This document shows, in pieces, positions 25,806 to 34,931 of a stretch of DNA of 64,000 bases. Within the stretch, counting starts at the first letter, position 1. Every line of letters starts with the position of its first letter. This DNA is from Gemmatimonadota bacterium (GTDB lineage: Bacteria > Gemmatimonadota > Gemmatimonadetes > Longimicrobiales > Gaopeijiaceae): assembly GCA_040882465.1 (NCBI GenBank), contig JBBEBG010000028.1, positions 1 to 64,000 on the forward strand, written 5' to 3'. The translations under genes and the position numbers were made by a program. The notes below the pieces were generated by a model. The model worked only from the letters and a program-made list of their open reading frames with translations, searched no databases and was not told where the DNA came from.

Positions 25806-27404
25806 TTACTCCGTCGCCATGCTGCGAAACTCGAGTGCCGGCTCCCGTTCCTCTGTGGACCGGCGCACCCATTCGCTCCGGAAGAGGAGGAGCGGCCGTT
25901 GGTGGCGGTCGCGGACGAGCGCGCAGTCGTATCCGGCGGCCACACGCCGAATCTCCTCCTCCGGCCCGAAGATCCAACGCGCCTCCCGGTACGGCATGGG
26001 CTCCAGGCGGCTCTTGACCCCGTATTCGTGCTCGAGCCGATGGAGGAGGACCTCGAACTGGAGGGGTCCGACCGCACCGACGACCTGCCCGGCTCCGGCA
26101 CCCCCCTCGGGAAAAAAGACCTGAATCGCCCCTTCCTCCGAGAGCTCGAGAAGCCCGTTGTCGAGATGTTTTCGCCGCAACGGATCCGACACCAAGATCC
26201 GCGCGAAGTGCTCGGGCGAAAAAGCGGGAATGCCCGTGAACTCTAGCGCCGGATCGGCGGCCAGGGTGTCTCCGATGCGGAGGCTCCCGCGGTCATGGAT
26301 GCCGACTACGTCTCCGGGCCAGGCCTCATCCATAGCCTCGCGCTCCTGGGCGAAGAATTGCTGGGGACGCGTCAGCCGGATCGCCTTTCCCGAACGCGTG
26401 TTCGTGACCGTCTCCCCTGGCTCGAAACGTCCTGAGCAGACACGCGCGAAAGCGGTGCGGTCGCGGTGCTTCGGATCCATGTTCGCCTGGATCTTGAAGA
26501 CGAAGGCGCTGAACCCAGGATCCAGAGGAGAGACCTCCCCGTCCCGCGTGGCACGGGAGCCGGGCGCTGGCGCCTCTTGCAGGAATCGCTCGAGGAAAGG
26601 GGCGACGCCGAAGTTCGTGAGCGCGCTCCCGAAAAAGACGGGAGAAAGCTCCCCTCTCAAAAAAGCATCGCGGTCAAAGGGGACCCCCGCCGCGTCGAGG
26701 AGGTCGAACTCTTCCGTGAGGCGGGACTTGGCGGCCTCTCCGAGAAGCTCGGCAACGCGCGGATCCGCGAAGTCGGAGACCTTCTCCGCGAGCCGGCTCT
26801 GCCCATGGTCCACACCCCTCTCGAAGAGGCGGAGCGCCCGCGAATGCCTTTCGTAGACGCCGAGAAAAGTCGTGCCGTCCGTAACCGGCCAGTTCACCGG
26901 GGCGCAACGAATCCCGAGGTCGGCCTCGACGTCGTCGAGAAGCTGGAGAGGGGGAACGCCGATCCGGTCACACTTGTTCACGAAGGTGAAGATCGGAATC
27001 CTACGGAGCTTGCAGACTTCGAAGAGCTTGCGGGTCTGCTCTTCCACCCCCTTCCGATTGTCCAGGAGCATCACGGCCGAGTCGGCGGCGATGAGGGTCC
27101 GGTAGGTATCTTCGGAGAAGTCCTGGTGACCGGGCGTATCGAGGAGGTTGATGCGGAAGCCTTCGTACTCGAAGTGAAGGACACTCGAGGTGACGGAGAT
27201 CCCCCTCTCCCGCTCCATCTCCATCCAGTCGGATGTGGCGTGGCGCGCGGCCCGGCGGGCCTTCACCGACCCGGCGAGATGGATCGCACCTCCATAAAGA
27301 AGGAGCTTTTCCGTGAGCGTCGTCTTGCCCGCGTCCGGGTGACTGATAATCGCGAATGTCCTTCTGCGCTGAACCTCGCGCTCGAGGTCGGACGGTTTGA
27401 ACAC
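25806..27404 (-). CDS. prfC: Peptide chain release factor 3
   Basis: RF3 is the GTPase that recycles RF1/RF2 after termination. The 532-residue protein has the G1 loop SHPDAGKTTLTEKLLL, the switch regions ERGISVTSS and DTPGHQDFSEDTYRTL, and NKCDR for guanine recognition. The RF3-specific C-terminal region contains FFPEGGAGAGQVVGAVGPLQFEVLLHRLEHEYGV. GTG 27404 is preferred over 27443 because it has GGAG six bases ahead and aligns with the start of the E. coli protein, whose length (529) is close. It is divergent from the outer-membrane gene at 27528. Confidence 0.95.
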   Translation of the reverse strand: MFKPSDLEREVQRRRTFAIISHPDAGKTTLTEKLLLYGGAIHLAGSVKARRAARHATSDWMEMERERGISVTSSVLHFEYEGFRINLLDTPGHQDFSEDTYRTLIAADSAVMLLDNRKGVEEQTRKLFEVCKLRRIPIFTFVNKCDRIGVPPLQLLDDVEADLGIRCAPVNWPVTDGTTFLGVYERHSRALRLFERGVDHGQSRLAEKVSDFADPRVAELLGEAAKSRLTEEFDLLDAAGVPFDRDAFLRGELSPVFFGSALTNFGVAPFLERFLQEAPAPGSRATRDGEVSPLDPGFSAFVFKIQANMDPKHRDRTAFARVCSGRFEPGETVTNTRSGKAIRLTRPQQFFAQEREAMDEAWPGDVVGIHDRGSLRIGDTLAADPALEFTGIPAFSPEHFARILVSDPLRRKHLDNGLLELSEEGAIQVFFPEGGAGAGQVVGAVGPLQFEVLLHRLEHEYGVKSRLEPMPYREARWIFGPEEEIRRVAAGYDCALVRDRHQRPLLLFRSEWVRRSTEEREPALEFRSMATE

Positions 27405-27491
27405 CCGGTGCTCCAATGGGGATGCGAATCTTGCCGCCGCCACTTCCGGTGCGCTGACTCCGGTGTACGGGGAGCCCCATTCTAATCAAAT

Positions 27492-27513
27492 TCCGGAATC
27501 GGACCATTCCGGA
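27492..27513. promoter_or_regulatory. Perfect palindrome in the prfC divergent region
   Basis: TCCGGAAT (27492-27499) and ATTCCGGA (27506-27513) are perfect 8-bp arms around a six-base spacer. They end 14 bases before the TTG start of the rightward gene. This is operator-like, but no family of regulator is recognised from it. Confidence 0.45.
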
Positions 27514-27527
27514 CTCCCACCCCCACC

Positions 27528-29633
27528 TTGATCCGCATCCGCGCTCTCAACGTTTCGGTGCTCGCCCTCTTCGCGACTCTTGCGGGGCCTCCCTCTTCGG
27601 TCGGCGCCCAGGCCCGCGAGACCGAGCCGACCGCAGAGGGATGGAACTCGCCTCGGGTCATCGAGCTCGTCGAGCTCGGGAGGCTCGCTCGGCAACAACT
27701 CGTACAGGGCGGCCGCCTCCAGACGTACCGGGCGCGGGTGGACGGGAACATCTACTTCTTCCTCGATCCCGATGTCGGCGAGCGCATCCTCATGCGCCTC
27801 GACCAGATCGCCGTCGAGCTCCGCTGGGCCGCCCCGGATCGGTTCCAACAACGTATCGTCGGCGAACGAAGCGAAACCCGACTCCCAGTCGAAGATTTTC
27901 GCTTCTATCTCGACCGGCTCACCCTCGTGGAGCACGGGTTCGCCGACGAGATCCGAATTGGCTCGGGGCTCGATGTGGCACGCGTTCCCCATCCACTCGC
28001 CGCGCTCTCCGATGGGAGTCCCGCTTCCGGTCCCTACGACTTTCGGTTGACCGACTCCCTCTCCATCGCGATGCCCGGGCGCCCCGAGCCGATTCGCGTT
28101 TACGAGATGGACGTGCGCCCCCGCGATCCGGCGCGCCCCGGCATCATCGGGACCTTCGCGCTCGAAGGAGCCACCGCATCCATCGTTCGGATGGCCTTTT
28201 CCTTCACTCCCGCTTCCTACGTGGATCCCCGCACCGACCGGATTTCGGTCTCCCTCGACTACGGGCTCTGGGAGGATCGCTACTGGCTTCCGAATCAGCA
28301 GCGCCTGGAGGTGCGACGGGAGCTCCCCGAGATCGACTTCGGAGCCGGCACGGTCATCCGGTCCGTGCTGCGGACCGGAGACTACGAGTTGAACGTCCCC
28401 CTCCCCGACGACTTTGCCAACCTTCCCGCCGTCACGGCCGCGGCCCCCGCGGACCGCCGGAGCTTCCCCTTCCCGGAAGGGCTTTACGACGCACTCGAAC
28501 GCGACGGGCTCGCCGAGATCGTCGTGGATCCCAACCTGCGGGCGCTCCGGGCGGAGGCCCAGGAGCTCGCGGCCCGCCGGGCGCCCTCGGGGCTCTCGCC
28601 GATCCGGCTCCACATCCCGAATCTGTCGTCCGCGGTGCGCTTCACGCGCGCCGAGGGATTTTTCCTGGGGGCGGGTCTCTCCGCGCACCCCCATCCGCGG
28701 ATTTCGGGCGAGCTCCTGGCCGGATACGCTTTTGGCGCGAGGAAGCCGCAGGGATCCGTGAAGATCAGGGAGCGGCTCGACGATCGTTGGTCGCTCGAAG
28801 CCGAAGGGCGCTTCAGATCGCTCGTGGAGCTGGGACTCGCGCCTGGCAGCGACGCTCTTCTCTCGAGCCTAGGGGGTGCGCTTCGGGGGGAGGATTACAG
28901 GGATCCCTATCTCGCGACCGGTGCCGCACTGACTCTGATCCATGAGACGGAGACGGCCATGACAGTCTCCGTGACTGTCGGCATGGAGCGGGCGCGGACC
29001 CCCGAGCTGGCGCGTGAAACCGCCCCCCTCGGCGGGTCACGGGCCCTCCGGCCAATCCGTCCGGTTGCGGAAGGCGACTTCCTCGGCGTCGCGCTCTTCA
29101 TCCGCCGGCGGGTGGATTGGCCGGGCCGGGGGCGCGGGAGGACCGAGCTCGGAGCAAGCCTGCTCAACGGACGGGAGGGGAACGGGGTGGGGTTCCGCGG
29201 AGAGGCGGAGGGGCGCTGGGGCCCTCCTTCGGGGACCCGGGAGCTCCAGGCGATCGCGCGAGGATGGATCTGGGAGGGCGATCCCCTCCCCCAGGGGCAC
29301 CGTCTCCTCGGGGGAAGAGGAACGATCCCCGGGTTCCCGTTCCACGCCGCGATAGGACGGACAGTCGTGCAGGGATCGCTGGTCGCTTCGAGTGACCTCG
29401 GCGGGCCCTTCGCGCGCCTGCGCGCGGGGCTCCATGCCGGATGGACGAACGGCGGACCCGACGGCCTCGAAGAGATCTGGGACACCCGCGCAACCGACGG
29501 GACCCTGATGTCGGCTTCCCTCGGCGTGGGCCTGGCCTGGGACCTCCTTCGAATCGAGGTCGCGAGGGGGTTCTCCGGCGGAGAGTGGCAGCTCCTTCTC
29601 ACCCTCGACCCGCGCTGGTGGGATCGGCTATGA
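27528..29633 (+). CDS. Predicted outer-membrane beta-barrel protein
   Basis: The 701-residue protein starts with a signal peptide (LALFATLAGPPSSVGAQ). A periplasmic-looking first half includes TYRARVDGNIYFFLD and YWLPNQQRLEVR, similar to proteins with DUF5686-like layout. The second half has alternating barrel strands and a surface-antigen-like segment, LLGGRGTIPGFPF, close to the GRG-x-x-RGY motif of Omp85-type barrels. It ends LLLTLDPRWWDRL. The start is TTG 27528 and no upstream alternative exists. Its stop overlaps the ATG of the c-di-GMP gene by four bases, so the two are coupled. A specific role (export or surface assembly) is not established. Confidence 0.7.
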   Translation: MIRIRALNVSVLALFATLAGPPSSVGAQARETEPTAEGWNSPRVIELVELGRLARQQLVQGGRLQTYRARVDGNIYFFLDPDVGERILMRLDQIAVELRWAAPDRFQQRIVGERSETRLPVEDFRFYLDRLTLVEHGFADEIRIGSGLDVARVPHPLAALSDGSPASGPYDFRLTDSLSIAMPGRPEPIRVYEMDVRPRDPARPGIIGTFALEGATASIVRMAFSFTPASYVDPRTDRISVSLDYGLWEDRYWLPNQQRLEVRRELPEIDFGAGTVIRSVLRTGDYELNVPLPDDFANLPAVTAAAPADRRSFPFPEGLYDALERDGLAEIVVDPNLRALRAEAQELAARRAPSGLSPIRLHIPNLSSAVRFTRAEGFFLGAGLSAHPHPRISGELLAGYAFGARKPQGSVKIRERLDDRWSLEAEGRFRSLVELGLAPGSDALLSSLGGALRGEDYRDPYLATGAALTLIHETETAMTVSVTVGMERARTPELARETAPLGGSRALRPIRPVAEGDFLGVALFIRRRVDWPGRGRGRTELGASLLNGREGNGVGFRGEAEGRWGPPSGTRELQAIARGWIWEGDPLPQGHRLLGGRGTIPGFPFHAAIGRTVVQGSLVASSDLGGPFARLRAGLHAGWTNGGPDGLEEIWDTRATDGTLMSASLGVGLAWDLLRIEVARGFSGGEWQLLLTLDPRWWDRL

Positions 29634-31693
29634 GCGCCGATATTCCGGGCGCGATGTCACCCCCTCAAGAAGAGTGGACGAAAAAGGAGCGCACGCGGCG
29701 GACCGGCGGCGTCTTTTCGCTCGCGGGGCGGGGAGTTCCCCTCCGCGCGTTGGTCTTCTCCGTCGCGGCGCTCCTCGTCCCGGTGGTCGGCACCTTCACC
29801 CTTGCCGGCGAGCGGAGTGGTGTCGAGGACGCCCTGCTCTGGCTCGTCGCGCTGATCCCCGCGTTTCTTCTCGCCTATTATCGCGGATGGCGGGGTGTGG
29901 CCACGGCTCTCGCCGCCGGAATGGCAATGCTGTCGGTCACTTACGCCGGCGTGACGGCTCTGGACCGAGAGGTTCCCCCGCTCCTCTTTTTTGTCGTCGT
30001 CGCCTATCTCGCGATCGGGCTCGGCATCGGCTGGGTCACCGAGATGCTCCACCGCGAGCGAACGGAGGTGGAAGACCTCGCGCTCACCGACGTGCTGACG
30101 GGCCTGCCCAACCGGCGACACGGGGAGATATTTCTCAAACACGAGTTCGCGATCGCCGAGAGGGGTCGGCCCCTGACCGTCGTCCTCTTCGACCTCGACG
30201 GATTCAAGCAATACAACGATCTCCACGGCCATCAGGCGGGGGACGAGGCACTGGCGAAGTTCGGCGAGGTCCTCGCCACGAACACGCGTCGAATGAACGT
30301 TTCGGCGCGGTTCGGGGGGGAGGAGTTCCTGACCATCCTCGCCGGATCGGACGAACGCGGTGCGCTCGTCTTCGCCGAGCGGGTGAGGGCGTCGCTCGCA
30401 TCCACGGGCCTAACGCACGGTTCGCTGACAGTCAGTGGAGGGGTCGCGGCCTACGACCCTTCGATGGGTTCGCCGGACGAGCTGGTCGCGGCGGCGGACC
30501 TGGCCCTCTACCAGGCGAAAGAAGGTGGGCGGAACCGTATCAAGGCGTTCCGGCGCCCCGGGGACCTCTCTGGCGATGGGACCGGAATTTCGACGCAACC
30601 TGAGGGAGAAACGCCGGCCGGTGAAGAGCTTCCGTCCCACCCCCCCGCGGCACGCACGCGCTTCGGCGAGGGGAGGTGGGCCTTAATCGTCGAGGACGAT
30701 CAGGCGGTCCGCACGATGCTCGCCGCTTACCTCAAGCGCGAAGGGTTCGCCGTCGTGGAGACGGGCGACGTCACGGAGGGGCTCCGCGCCATGGGGCGGG
30801 AGTTCGACCTCGTCATCACGGACATCCGGCTCCCCGGTCCCTCGGGAAACGAGCTGGTCGCGGCTGTGAAGGCACGGTGGCCGGCGACGCAGGCGGTGGT
30901 CGTGACCGGGTTCCGCGACGCCCAGGTGGCGGCCGAAGCATTAAATGCGGGCGCCGACCACTACCTCTTCAAGCCCTTCGGAATTCCGGAGCTCCAGGGC
31001 CACCTGGTGGACGCCCTGATGCGGCGCGATCGGATCCTGGCCGACCGCCAGGAGAGACTTCTCCTCACGGAGGAGGCGCGCCGCCGAAAGGGTGAGGCGC
31101 ACGAAGCCATTCTCGGGGGCACGCGTGCTCTGGTACGCGCGGTGGAGGTGCGGGACCCCTACACGCTGGGGCACTCGGAACGGGTTGCTCACTATGCGGT
31201 GGCCTTGGCCGGGGGGCTGGGATCGAGACCCAGGATCGATCTCGAACGTCTCTTCCTTGCCTGCGAGTTGCACGACCTTGGAAAAATCGGGATTCCGGAT
31301 GCGATCCTGAACAAGGAGGGGTCCCTGACGTCCGACGAATTCGACGAGGTGAGGAAACACCCCGACACGGGGTGCCGGATCCTCGAGCCCCTGCTCGGCG
31401 ACGACCTCATCCTCGCCGTGACCCGCTGGCACCATGAACGGTGGGATGGCCTTGGGTACCCCGATGGGCTCGCCGGGGATGCGATCCCCCACGTGGCCCG
31501 GTTGGTGGCCCTCGCGGACACGCTCGACGCCATGACGAGCACGCGCGCCTATCGAAACCGCATCCCCTGGGATGAGGCGGTCGCGCACATCGCAGAACAG
31601 GGGGGTTCGCAGTTCGATCCCGAGCTCATGGACCTCTTTACATCCACCTTACCGACCCTCAGGGAGTTCTTCACGAGGGCGACCCAGGACTAA
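29630..31693 (+). CDS. Membrane GGDEF-REC-HD-GYP c-di-GMP protein
   Basis: This 687-residue protein carries both c-di-GMP-making and c-di-GMP-degrading modules. About four transmembrane helices lie at residues 35-140. A GGDEF domain at about 165-330 has an intact RFGGEEF site, but an Asn in place of Asp in the RxxD inhibitory site. A receiver domain at about 378-495 has VITDIRLPG (phosphoacceptor Asp), TGFRD and FKPFG. An HD-GYP phosphodiesterase at about 510-680 has ELHDLGKIGIPD, HHERWDGLGYPDGL and ALADTLDAMTS. All catalytic residues are visible. ATG 29630 overlaps the previous stop, so the larger frame from 29441 is rejected. Confidence 0.92.
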   Translation: MSADIPGAMSPPQEEWTKKERTRRTGGVFSLAGRGVPLRALVFSVAALLVPVVGTFTLAGERSGVEDALLWLVALIPAFLLAYYRGWRGVATALAAGMAMLSVTYAGVTALDREVPPLLFFVVVAYLAIGLGIGWVTEMLHRERTEVEDLALTDVLTGLPNRRHGEIFLKHEFAIAERGRPLTVVLFDLDGFKQYNDLHGHQAGDEALAKFGEVLATNTRRMNVSARFGGEEFLTILAGSDERGALVFAERVRASLASTGLTHGSLTVSGGVAAYDPSMGSPDELVAAADLALYQAKEGGRNRIKAFRRPGDLSGDGTGISTQPEGETPAGEELPSHPPAARTRFGEGRWALIVEDDQAVRTMLAAYLKREGFAVVETGDVTEGLRAMGREFDLVITDIRLPGPSGNELVAAVKARWPATQAVVVTGFRDAQVAAEALNAGADHYLFKPFGIPELQGHLVDALMRRDRILADRQERLLLTEEARRRKGEAHEAILGGTRALVRAVEVRDPYTLGHSERVAHYAVALAGGLGSRPRIDLERLFLACELHDLGKIGIPDAILNKEGSLTSDEFDEVRKHPDTGCRILEPLLGDDLILAVTRWHHERWDGLGYPDGLAGDAIPHVARLVALADTLDAMTSTRAYRNRIPWDEAVAHIAEQGGSQFDPELMDLFTSTLPTLREFFTRATQD

Positions 31694-34248
31694 CTCTCGT
31701 CGCGCAGAACCGAGATCGGCGGTGACCGGAGCACCGGACCGCTGACCGACCATCCCACGACCACCGCGAGGAGAAGGAGTCCCACCCAGAGCCCGGCGAG
31801 AGTCATCCAAGGAATTCCCCCGGGGAGATCGAAGAAGCGCGTGAGAAGGAGGTGGCCTCCCAAGCCGCCGAGCAGGACCCCGACGAGGCCCCCGAGGCCC
31901 CCGAGCGCGGCATACTCCGAGAGAAGGGCACCGCGAATCGTTCCTCTCCGCGCTCCGAGCGTCTTCAGTAGGGCGCTTTCGCGGCGGCGGCGGAAGCGCG
32001 TGGTGAGGAGCGATGCCAGGAGGACGATCGTCCCTCCGCCGAGAATGAAGCCCGCCATGGAGCGAAGGACGAGGGCGATCTGCCCAGCGATCCGCCCCAG
32101 CGTCTCCTGCACCGTCGTCACGTCGATGAACGAGACATTCGGATAGTCGCGGAGGAGGGCGTCTTGAACTCGGGCGCGGGACGCCGGATCGGACGTACGG
32201 ACGAGGGCCACCGCCATTCCGGGCGCGTCTTCCAACGCGCCGGGTTCGAAGATCGCGAAGAAGTTCGGCTGAAACGACGCCCAGTCCACCTCCCGGAGCG
32301 AGGTGACCACGGAGGGGACCGAAACGCCCTGGACGTCCCATCCGATGCGGTCCCCGATTCCCACGCCGAGGTCACGCGCGAGACCGGTCTCCATCGAGAT
32401 GCGGAAAGCTCCCGCTCCGATCGCCGCGGCGACCCGCGGATCCTCCTCTCCGGCCTCCGTCCACCACCGTCCTTCGATGACGCGTTCCTCCGGTCCGGGC
32501 TCGGTCCGGTAGGTGTTCCGGTAGACCCGTCGGTACATCCAGGCGTTCCCGCGCCGCACGCGCGCGAGGATCTCCGCCACCGGCTCTCCCCGGACGGACT
32601 CGAGCCGCGCCGGCACGATGGGAACCATCTCCGCCGTCACACCCGCGGCCCCGAGGAGCTCCGAGACACCTTCACGCTGGTCGGGCTGGATGTCGAAGAG
32701 GACGAGTGTCGGGCGGTCGGGGCCGAGCTCAAGGGTCACCCCCGCGCGCAGGGAGTTCTCGACGACGAGGAGCGACCCCATCAGGAACGCGCCGAGGCCG
32801 AGAGCGGTGACGACAGTCGTCGTCTGGTTGCCGGGGCGGAAGAGGCCGGAAAGCCCCTGCCGGACCGCGAATGGCGCGCTGGCGGGGAGGAGCGCCCGGA
32901 CGCCGCGGATGAGGCCCCGCGATACGAGGCCGAGGACCCCCATTCCGACGACGAGCGCGAGGGTGATCGCGGCCGCTGCCAATGCGCTTCCAAGCTGGAG
33001 GATGGCGATCCCGAAGAGGGTGAGGAGGACGAGAGCCGCCACCATGACCCGAAGCCCGACGGTAACCGGCACCTCTTCGTCGTTCAGAGCGCGGAGGGCG
33101 ACGAGTGGAGAGACCCCCGGAACCCGCACGAGGGGAAGAAGGGAAAAGACGACCGCGACCCAGGTCCCGAGGAGAAGCCCGACGGCGATCGCCTCCGGAT
33201 AGAGCCTCGGAGAGAGCCCGAAGGGGAGAACTCCGTTGAGAAACACGGGAAGGATGAACTGAATCGCGAGGCCGCCCAGGACCCCCAGGAGCGCGCCCGC
33301 GCCCCCGAGCAGGACGGTCTGGAGGAGGTAGGCGCGGAAGAGGGTCCCGCGTCCGGCTCCGAGGCAGCGGAGGACGGCCATGGGCGTCCTCTTGTCCCCG
33401 AGATAGACGCTCACGGCACTCCCGACGCCGATCCCGCCGAGGACGAGGGCCATCAGGCCGACGAGGCTCAGAAAGCGTGAAAGCCCTTCGAAGCCAGCCG
33501 CGAGGGTCTCCGCTTCCTCCTCCGCGGTGGTCACGGACACTCCTCGCGCCTGAAATTCGCGGCGGACGCGGTTGCGGATCCGCTCCGCGTCGGCGCCCAC
33601 GGGAAGGGCGATCCAGGCGCGATGTTGGGCCAGGCTTCCAAATGCGAGGATTCCGGTCTCCTCGAGGTCGGCCGCGGACATGAAGACGGCCGGCCCGACG
33701 ACCCACTGGAGCGCGAAGTCCACGGGGACACCGGAGAGCGCGCCCAGCACTTCGAAGCGGGAGTTCCCGATCCGTACCTCGTCGCCCCGGGCCACTCCAA
33801 GCTGTCCCATGACCTGCGGATCCACCGCCACCCCACCCCCTCCGGCAAGCCGGCCTGGGACATCCGCGGGCTCTCCGACCGGGGTCCCGGCGGCCGGGAA
33901 TTCGGCGTCCACCGCGTTCACCTGGAGAAGCCGGCTCACCCCCGAGCCCGTCGCCGACACGATGGTCGCGAGGCTGGTTCCCCTGGCCACTCGGGCGCCC
34001 GAGCCGGCGAGCGAGTCGAGAACTGCGGTCACGCGCGCGTCGAATTCGTTGTTCGACTGGAAGCGCAGGTCCCCGCCGAGCATGTCCCGCGCCTGCGCGC
34101 TCGCCGCGTTCGCGGCGTCTTTCTGGAATCCATAGAGTCCCACCAGAACGGCGATCCCGAGGGCGATCGCCGTCATGAACCACCCGATCCGGCTGAACCC
34201 CGAGCGCCCCTCGCGCATCGCGTGCCGGAGGGAGAAGGGGACGTTCAC
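31690..34248 (-). CDS. ABC transporter permease, YbbP-like (FtsX/MacB family)
   Basis: The 852-residue permease has one N-terminal transmembrane helix, a large periplasmic domain, two FtsX-type blocks of membrane helices (about residues 260-500 and 750-845) and a second periplasmic segment. This is the ten-helix arrangement of YbbP and LolC-related transporters that act on lipids or lipoproteins. Motifs include VGSAVSVYLGDKRTPMAVLRC and RFRRRRESALLKTLGARRG, the coupling-helix regions. Its GTG overlaps the stop of the ATPase gene (GTGA), with GGAGG seven bases ahead. Its end meets the stop of the c-di-GMP gene convergently. Confidence 0.9.
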   Translation of the reverse strand: MNVPFSLRHAMREGRSGFSRIGWFMTAIALGIAVLVGLYGFQKDAANAASAQARDMLGGDLRFQSNNEFDARVTAVLDSLAGSGARVARGTSLATIVSATGSGVSRLLQVNAVDAEFPAAGTPVGEPADVPGRLAGGGGVAVDPQVMGQLGVARGDEVRIGNSRFEVLGALSGVPVDFALQWVVGPAVFMSAADLEETGILAFGSLAQHRAWIALPVGADAERIRNRVRREFQARGVSVTTAEEEAETLAAGFEGLSRFLSLVGLMALVLGGIGVGSAVSVYLGDKRTPMAVLRCLGAGRGTLFRAYLLQTVLLGGAGALLGVLGGLAIQFILPVFLNGVLPFGLSPRLYPEAIAVGLLLGTWVAVVFSLLPLVRVPGVSPLVALRALNDEEVPVTVGLRVMVAALVLLTLFGIAILQLGSALAAAAITLALVVGMGVLGLVSRGLIRGVRALLPASAPFAVRQGLSGLFRPGNQTTTVVTALGLGAFLMGSLLVVENSLRAGVTLELGPDRPTLVLFDIQPDQREGVSELLGAAGVTAEMVPIVPARLESVRGEPVAEILARVRRGNAWMYRRVYRNTYRTEPGPEERVIEGRWWTEAGEEDPRVAAAIGAGAFRISMETGLARDLGVGIGDRIGWDVQGVSVPSVVTSLREVDWASFQPNFFAIFEPGALEDAPGMAVALVRTSDPASRARVQDALLRDYPNVSFIDVTTVQETLGRIAGQIALVLRSMAGFILGGGTIVLLASLLTTRFRRRRESALLKTLGARRGTIRGALLSEYAALGGLGGLVGVLLGGLGGHLLLTRFFDLPGGIPWMTLAGLWVGLLLLAVVVGWSVSGPVLRSPPISVLRDES

Positions 34249-34931
34249 GAAGCGGCCTCCAGTCGTCCGCCCTCCATCCGGAGAACGCGGTCCACGCCGG
34301 AGGCGAGCGCCTCGTCGTGCGTCACGAGGACGAGAGTCGTTCCCTGTTCTCGATTCAACTCCGCCAGCAGTTGCGCGACGAGCTGGCCCGTCTTCCGGTC
34401 CAGATTTCCCGTAGGTTCGTCGGCGAAGAGGATCCCCGGCTCGGAGACGAAGGCCCGGGCTAGGCCGACTCGTTGCTGCTCGCCGCCCGAGAGTTGCGAG
34501 GGATAATGGCTCACCCGGTCCGCGAGCCCGACCCGGTCGAGGAGACCCAACGCCCGGCGTCGAATCTCCGCGCTCGATGTCCGCTTGCCGTTCGGCGCGA
34601 GCTCGAGGGGCACCTGCACGTTTTCGAGCGCCGTGAGCGAGGTGAGCAAATGAAAGGTCTGGAAGACGAAGCCGACGTGCGCGGCGCGAAACCCGGCGCG
34701 CTCGTCTTCGGTAAGATCGGCGAGCCGGATGTCGCCGAGCCGAACTTCACCCCGGGTCGGATGATCGAGTCCCGCCATCAGCCCGAGCAGTGTCGTCTTC
34801 CCGCTTCCGGACGGACCCACGATGGCGACGGACTCGCCGGATTCGACGGAAAGGTCCACTCCCGATAAGATCGAGAGCGTCCGCCCCGCATTCGCGTACT
34901 CCTTTTCCACTCCCCGAAGCTCGATGCGCAT
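34245..34931 (-). CDS. ABC transporter ATP-binding protein, YbbA/LolD type
   Basis: This 228-residue ATPase energises the YbbP-like permease. It shows Walker A GPSGSGKTT at about residues 39-47, a Q-loop in FVFQTFHLL, the ABC signature LSGGEQQR near 145, Walker B ILFADEPT, and the H-loop VTHDE. Size and sequence match the MacB/LolD/YbbA group. The same gene order, with a tesA-like hydrolase divergent, occurs in E. coli (tesA, ybbA, ybbP). The ATG start lies within a 12-bp palindrome shared with the divergent esterase start. Confidence 0.93.
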   Translation of the reverse strand: MRIELRGVEKEYANAGRTLSILSGVDLSVESGESVAIVGPSGSGKTTLLGLMAGLDHPTRGEVRLGDIRLADLTEDERAGFRAAHVGFVFQTFHLLTSLTALENVQVPLELAPNGKRTSSAEIRRRALGLLDRVGLADRVSHYPSQLSGGEQQRVGLARAFVSEPGILFADEPTGNLDRKTGQLVAQLLAELNREQGTTLVLVTHDEALASGVDRVLRMEGGRLEAAS

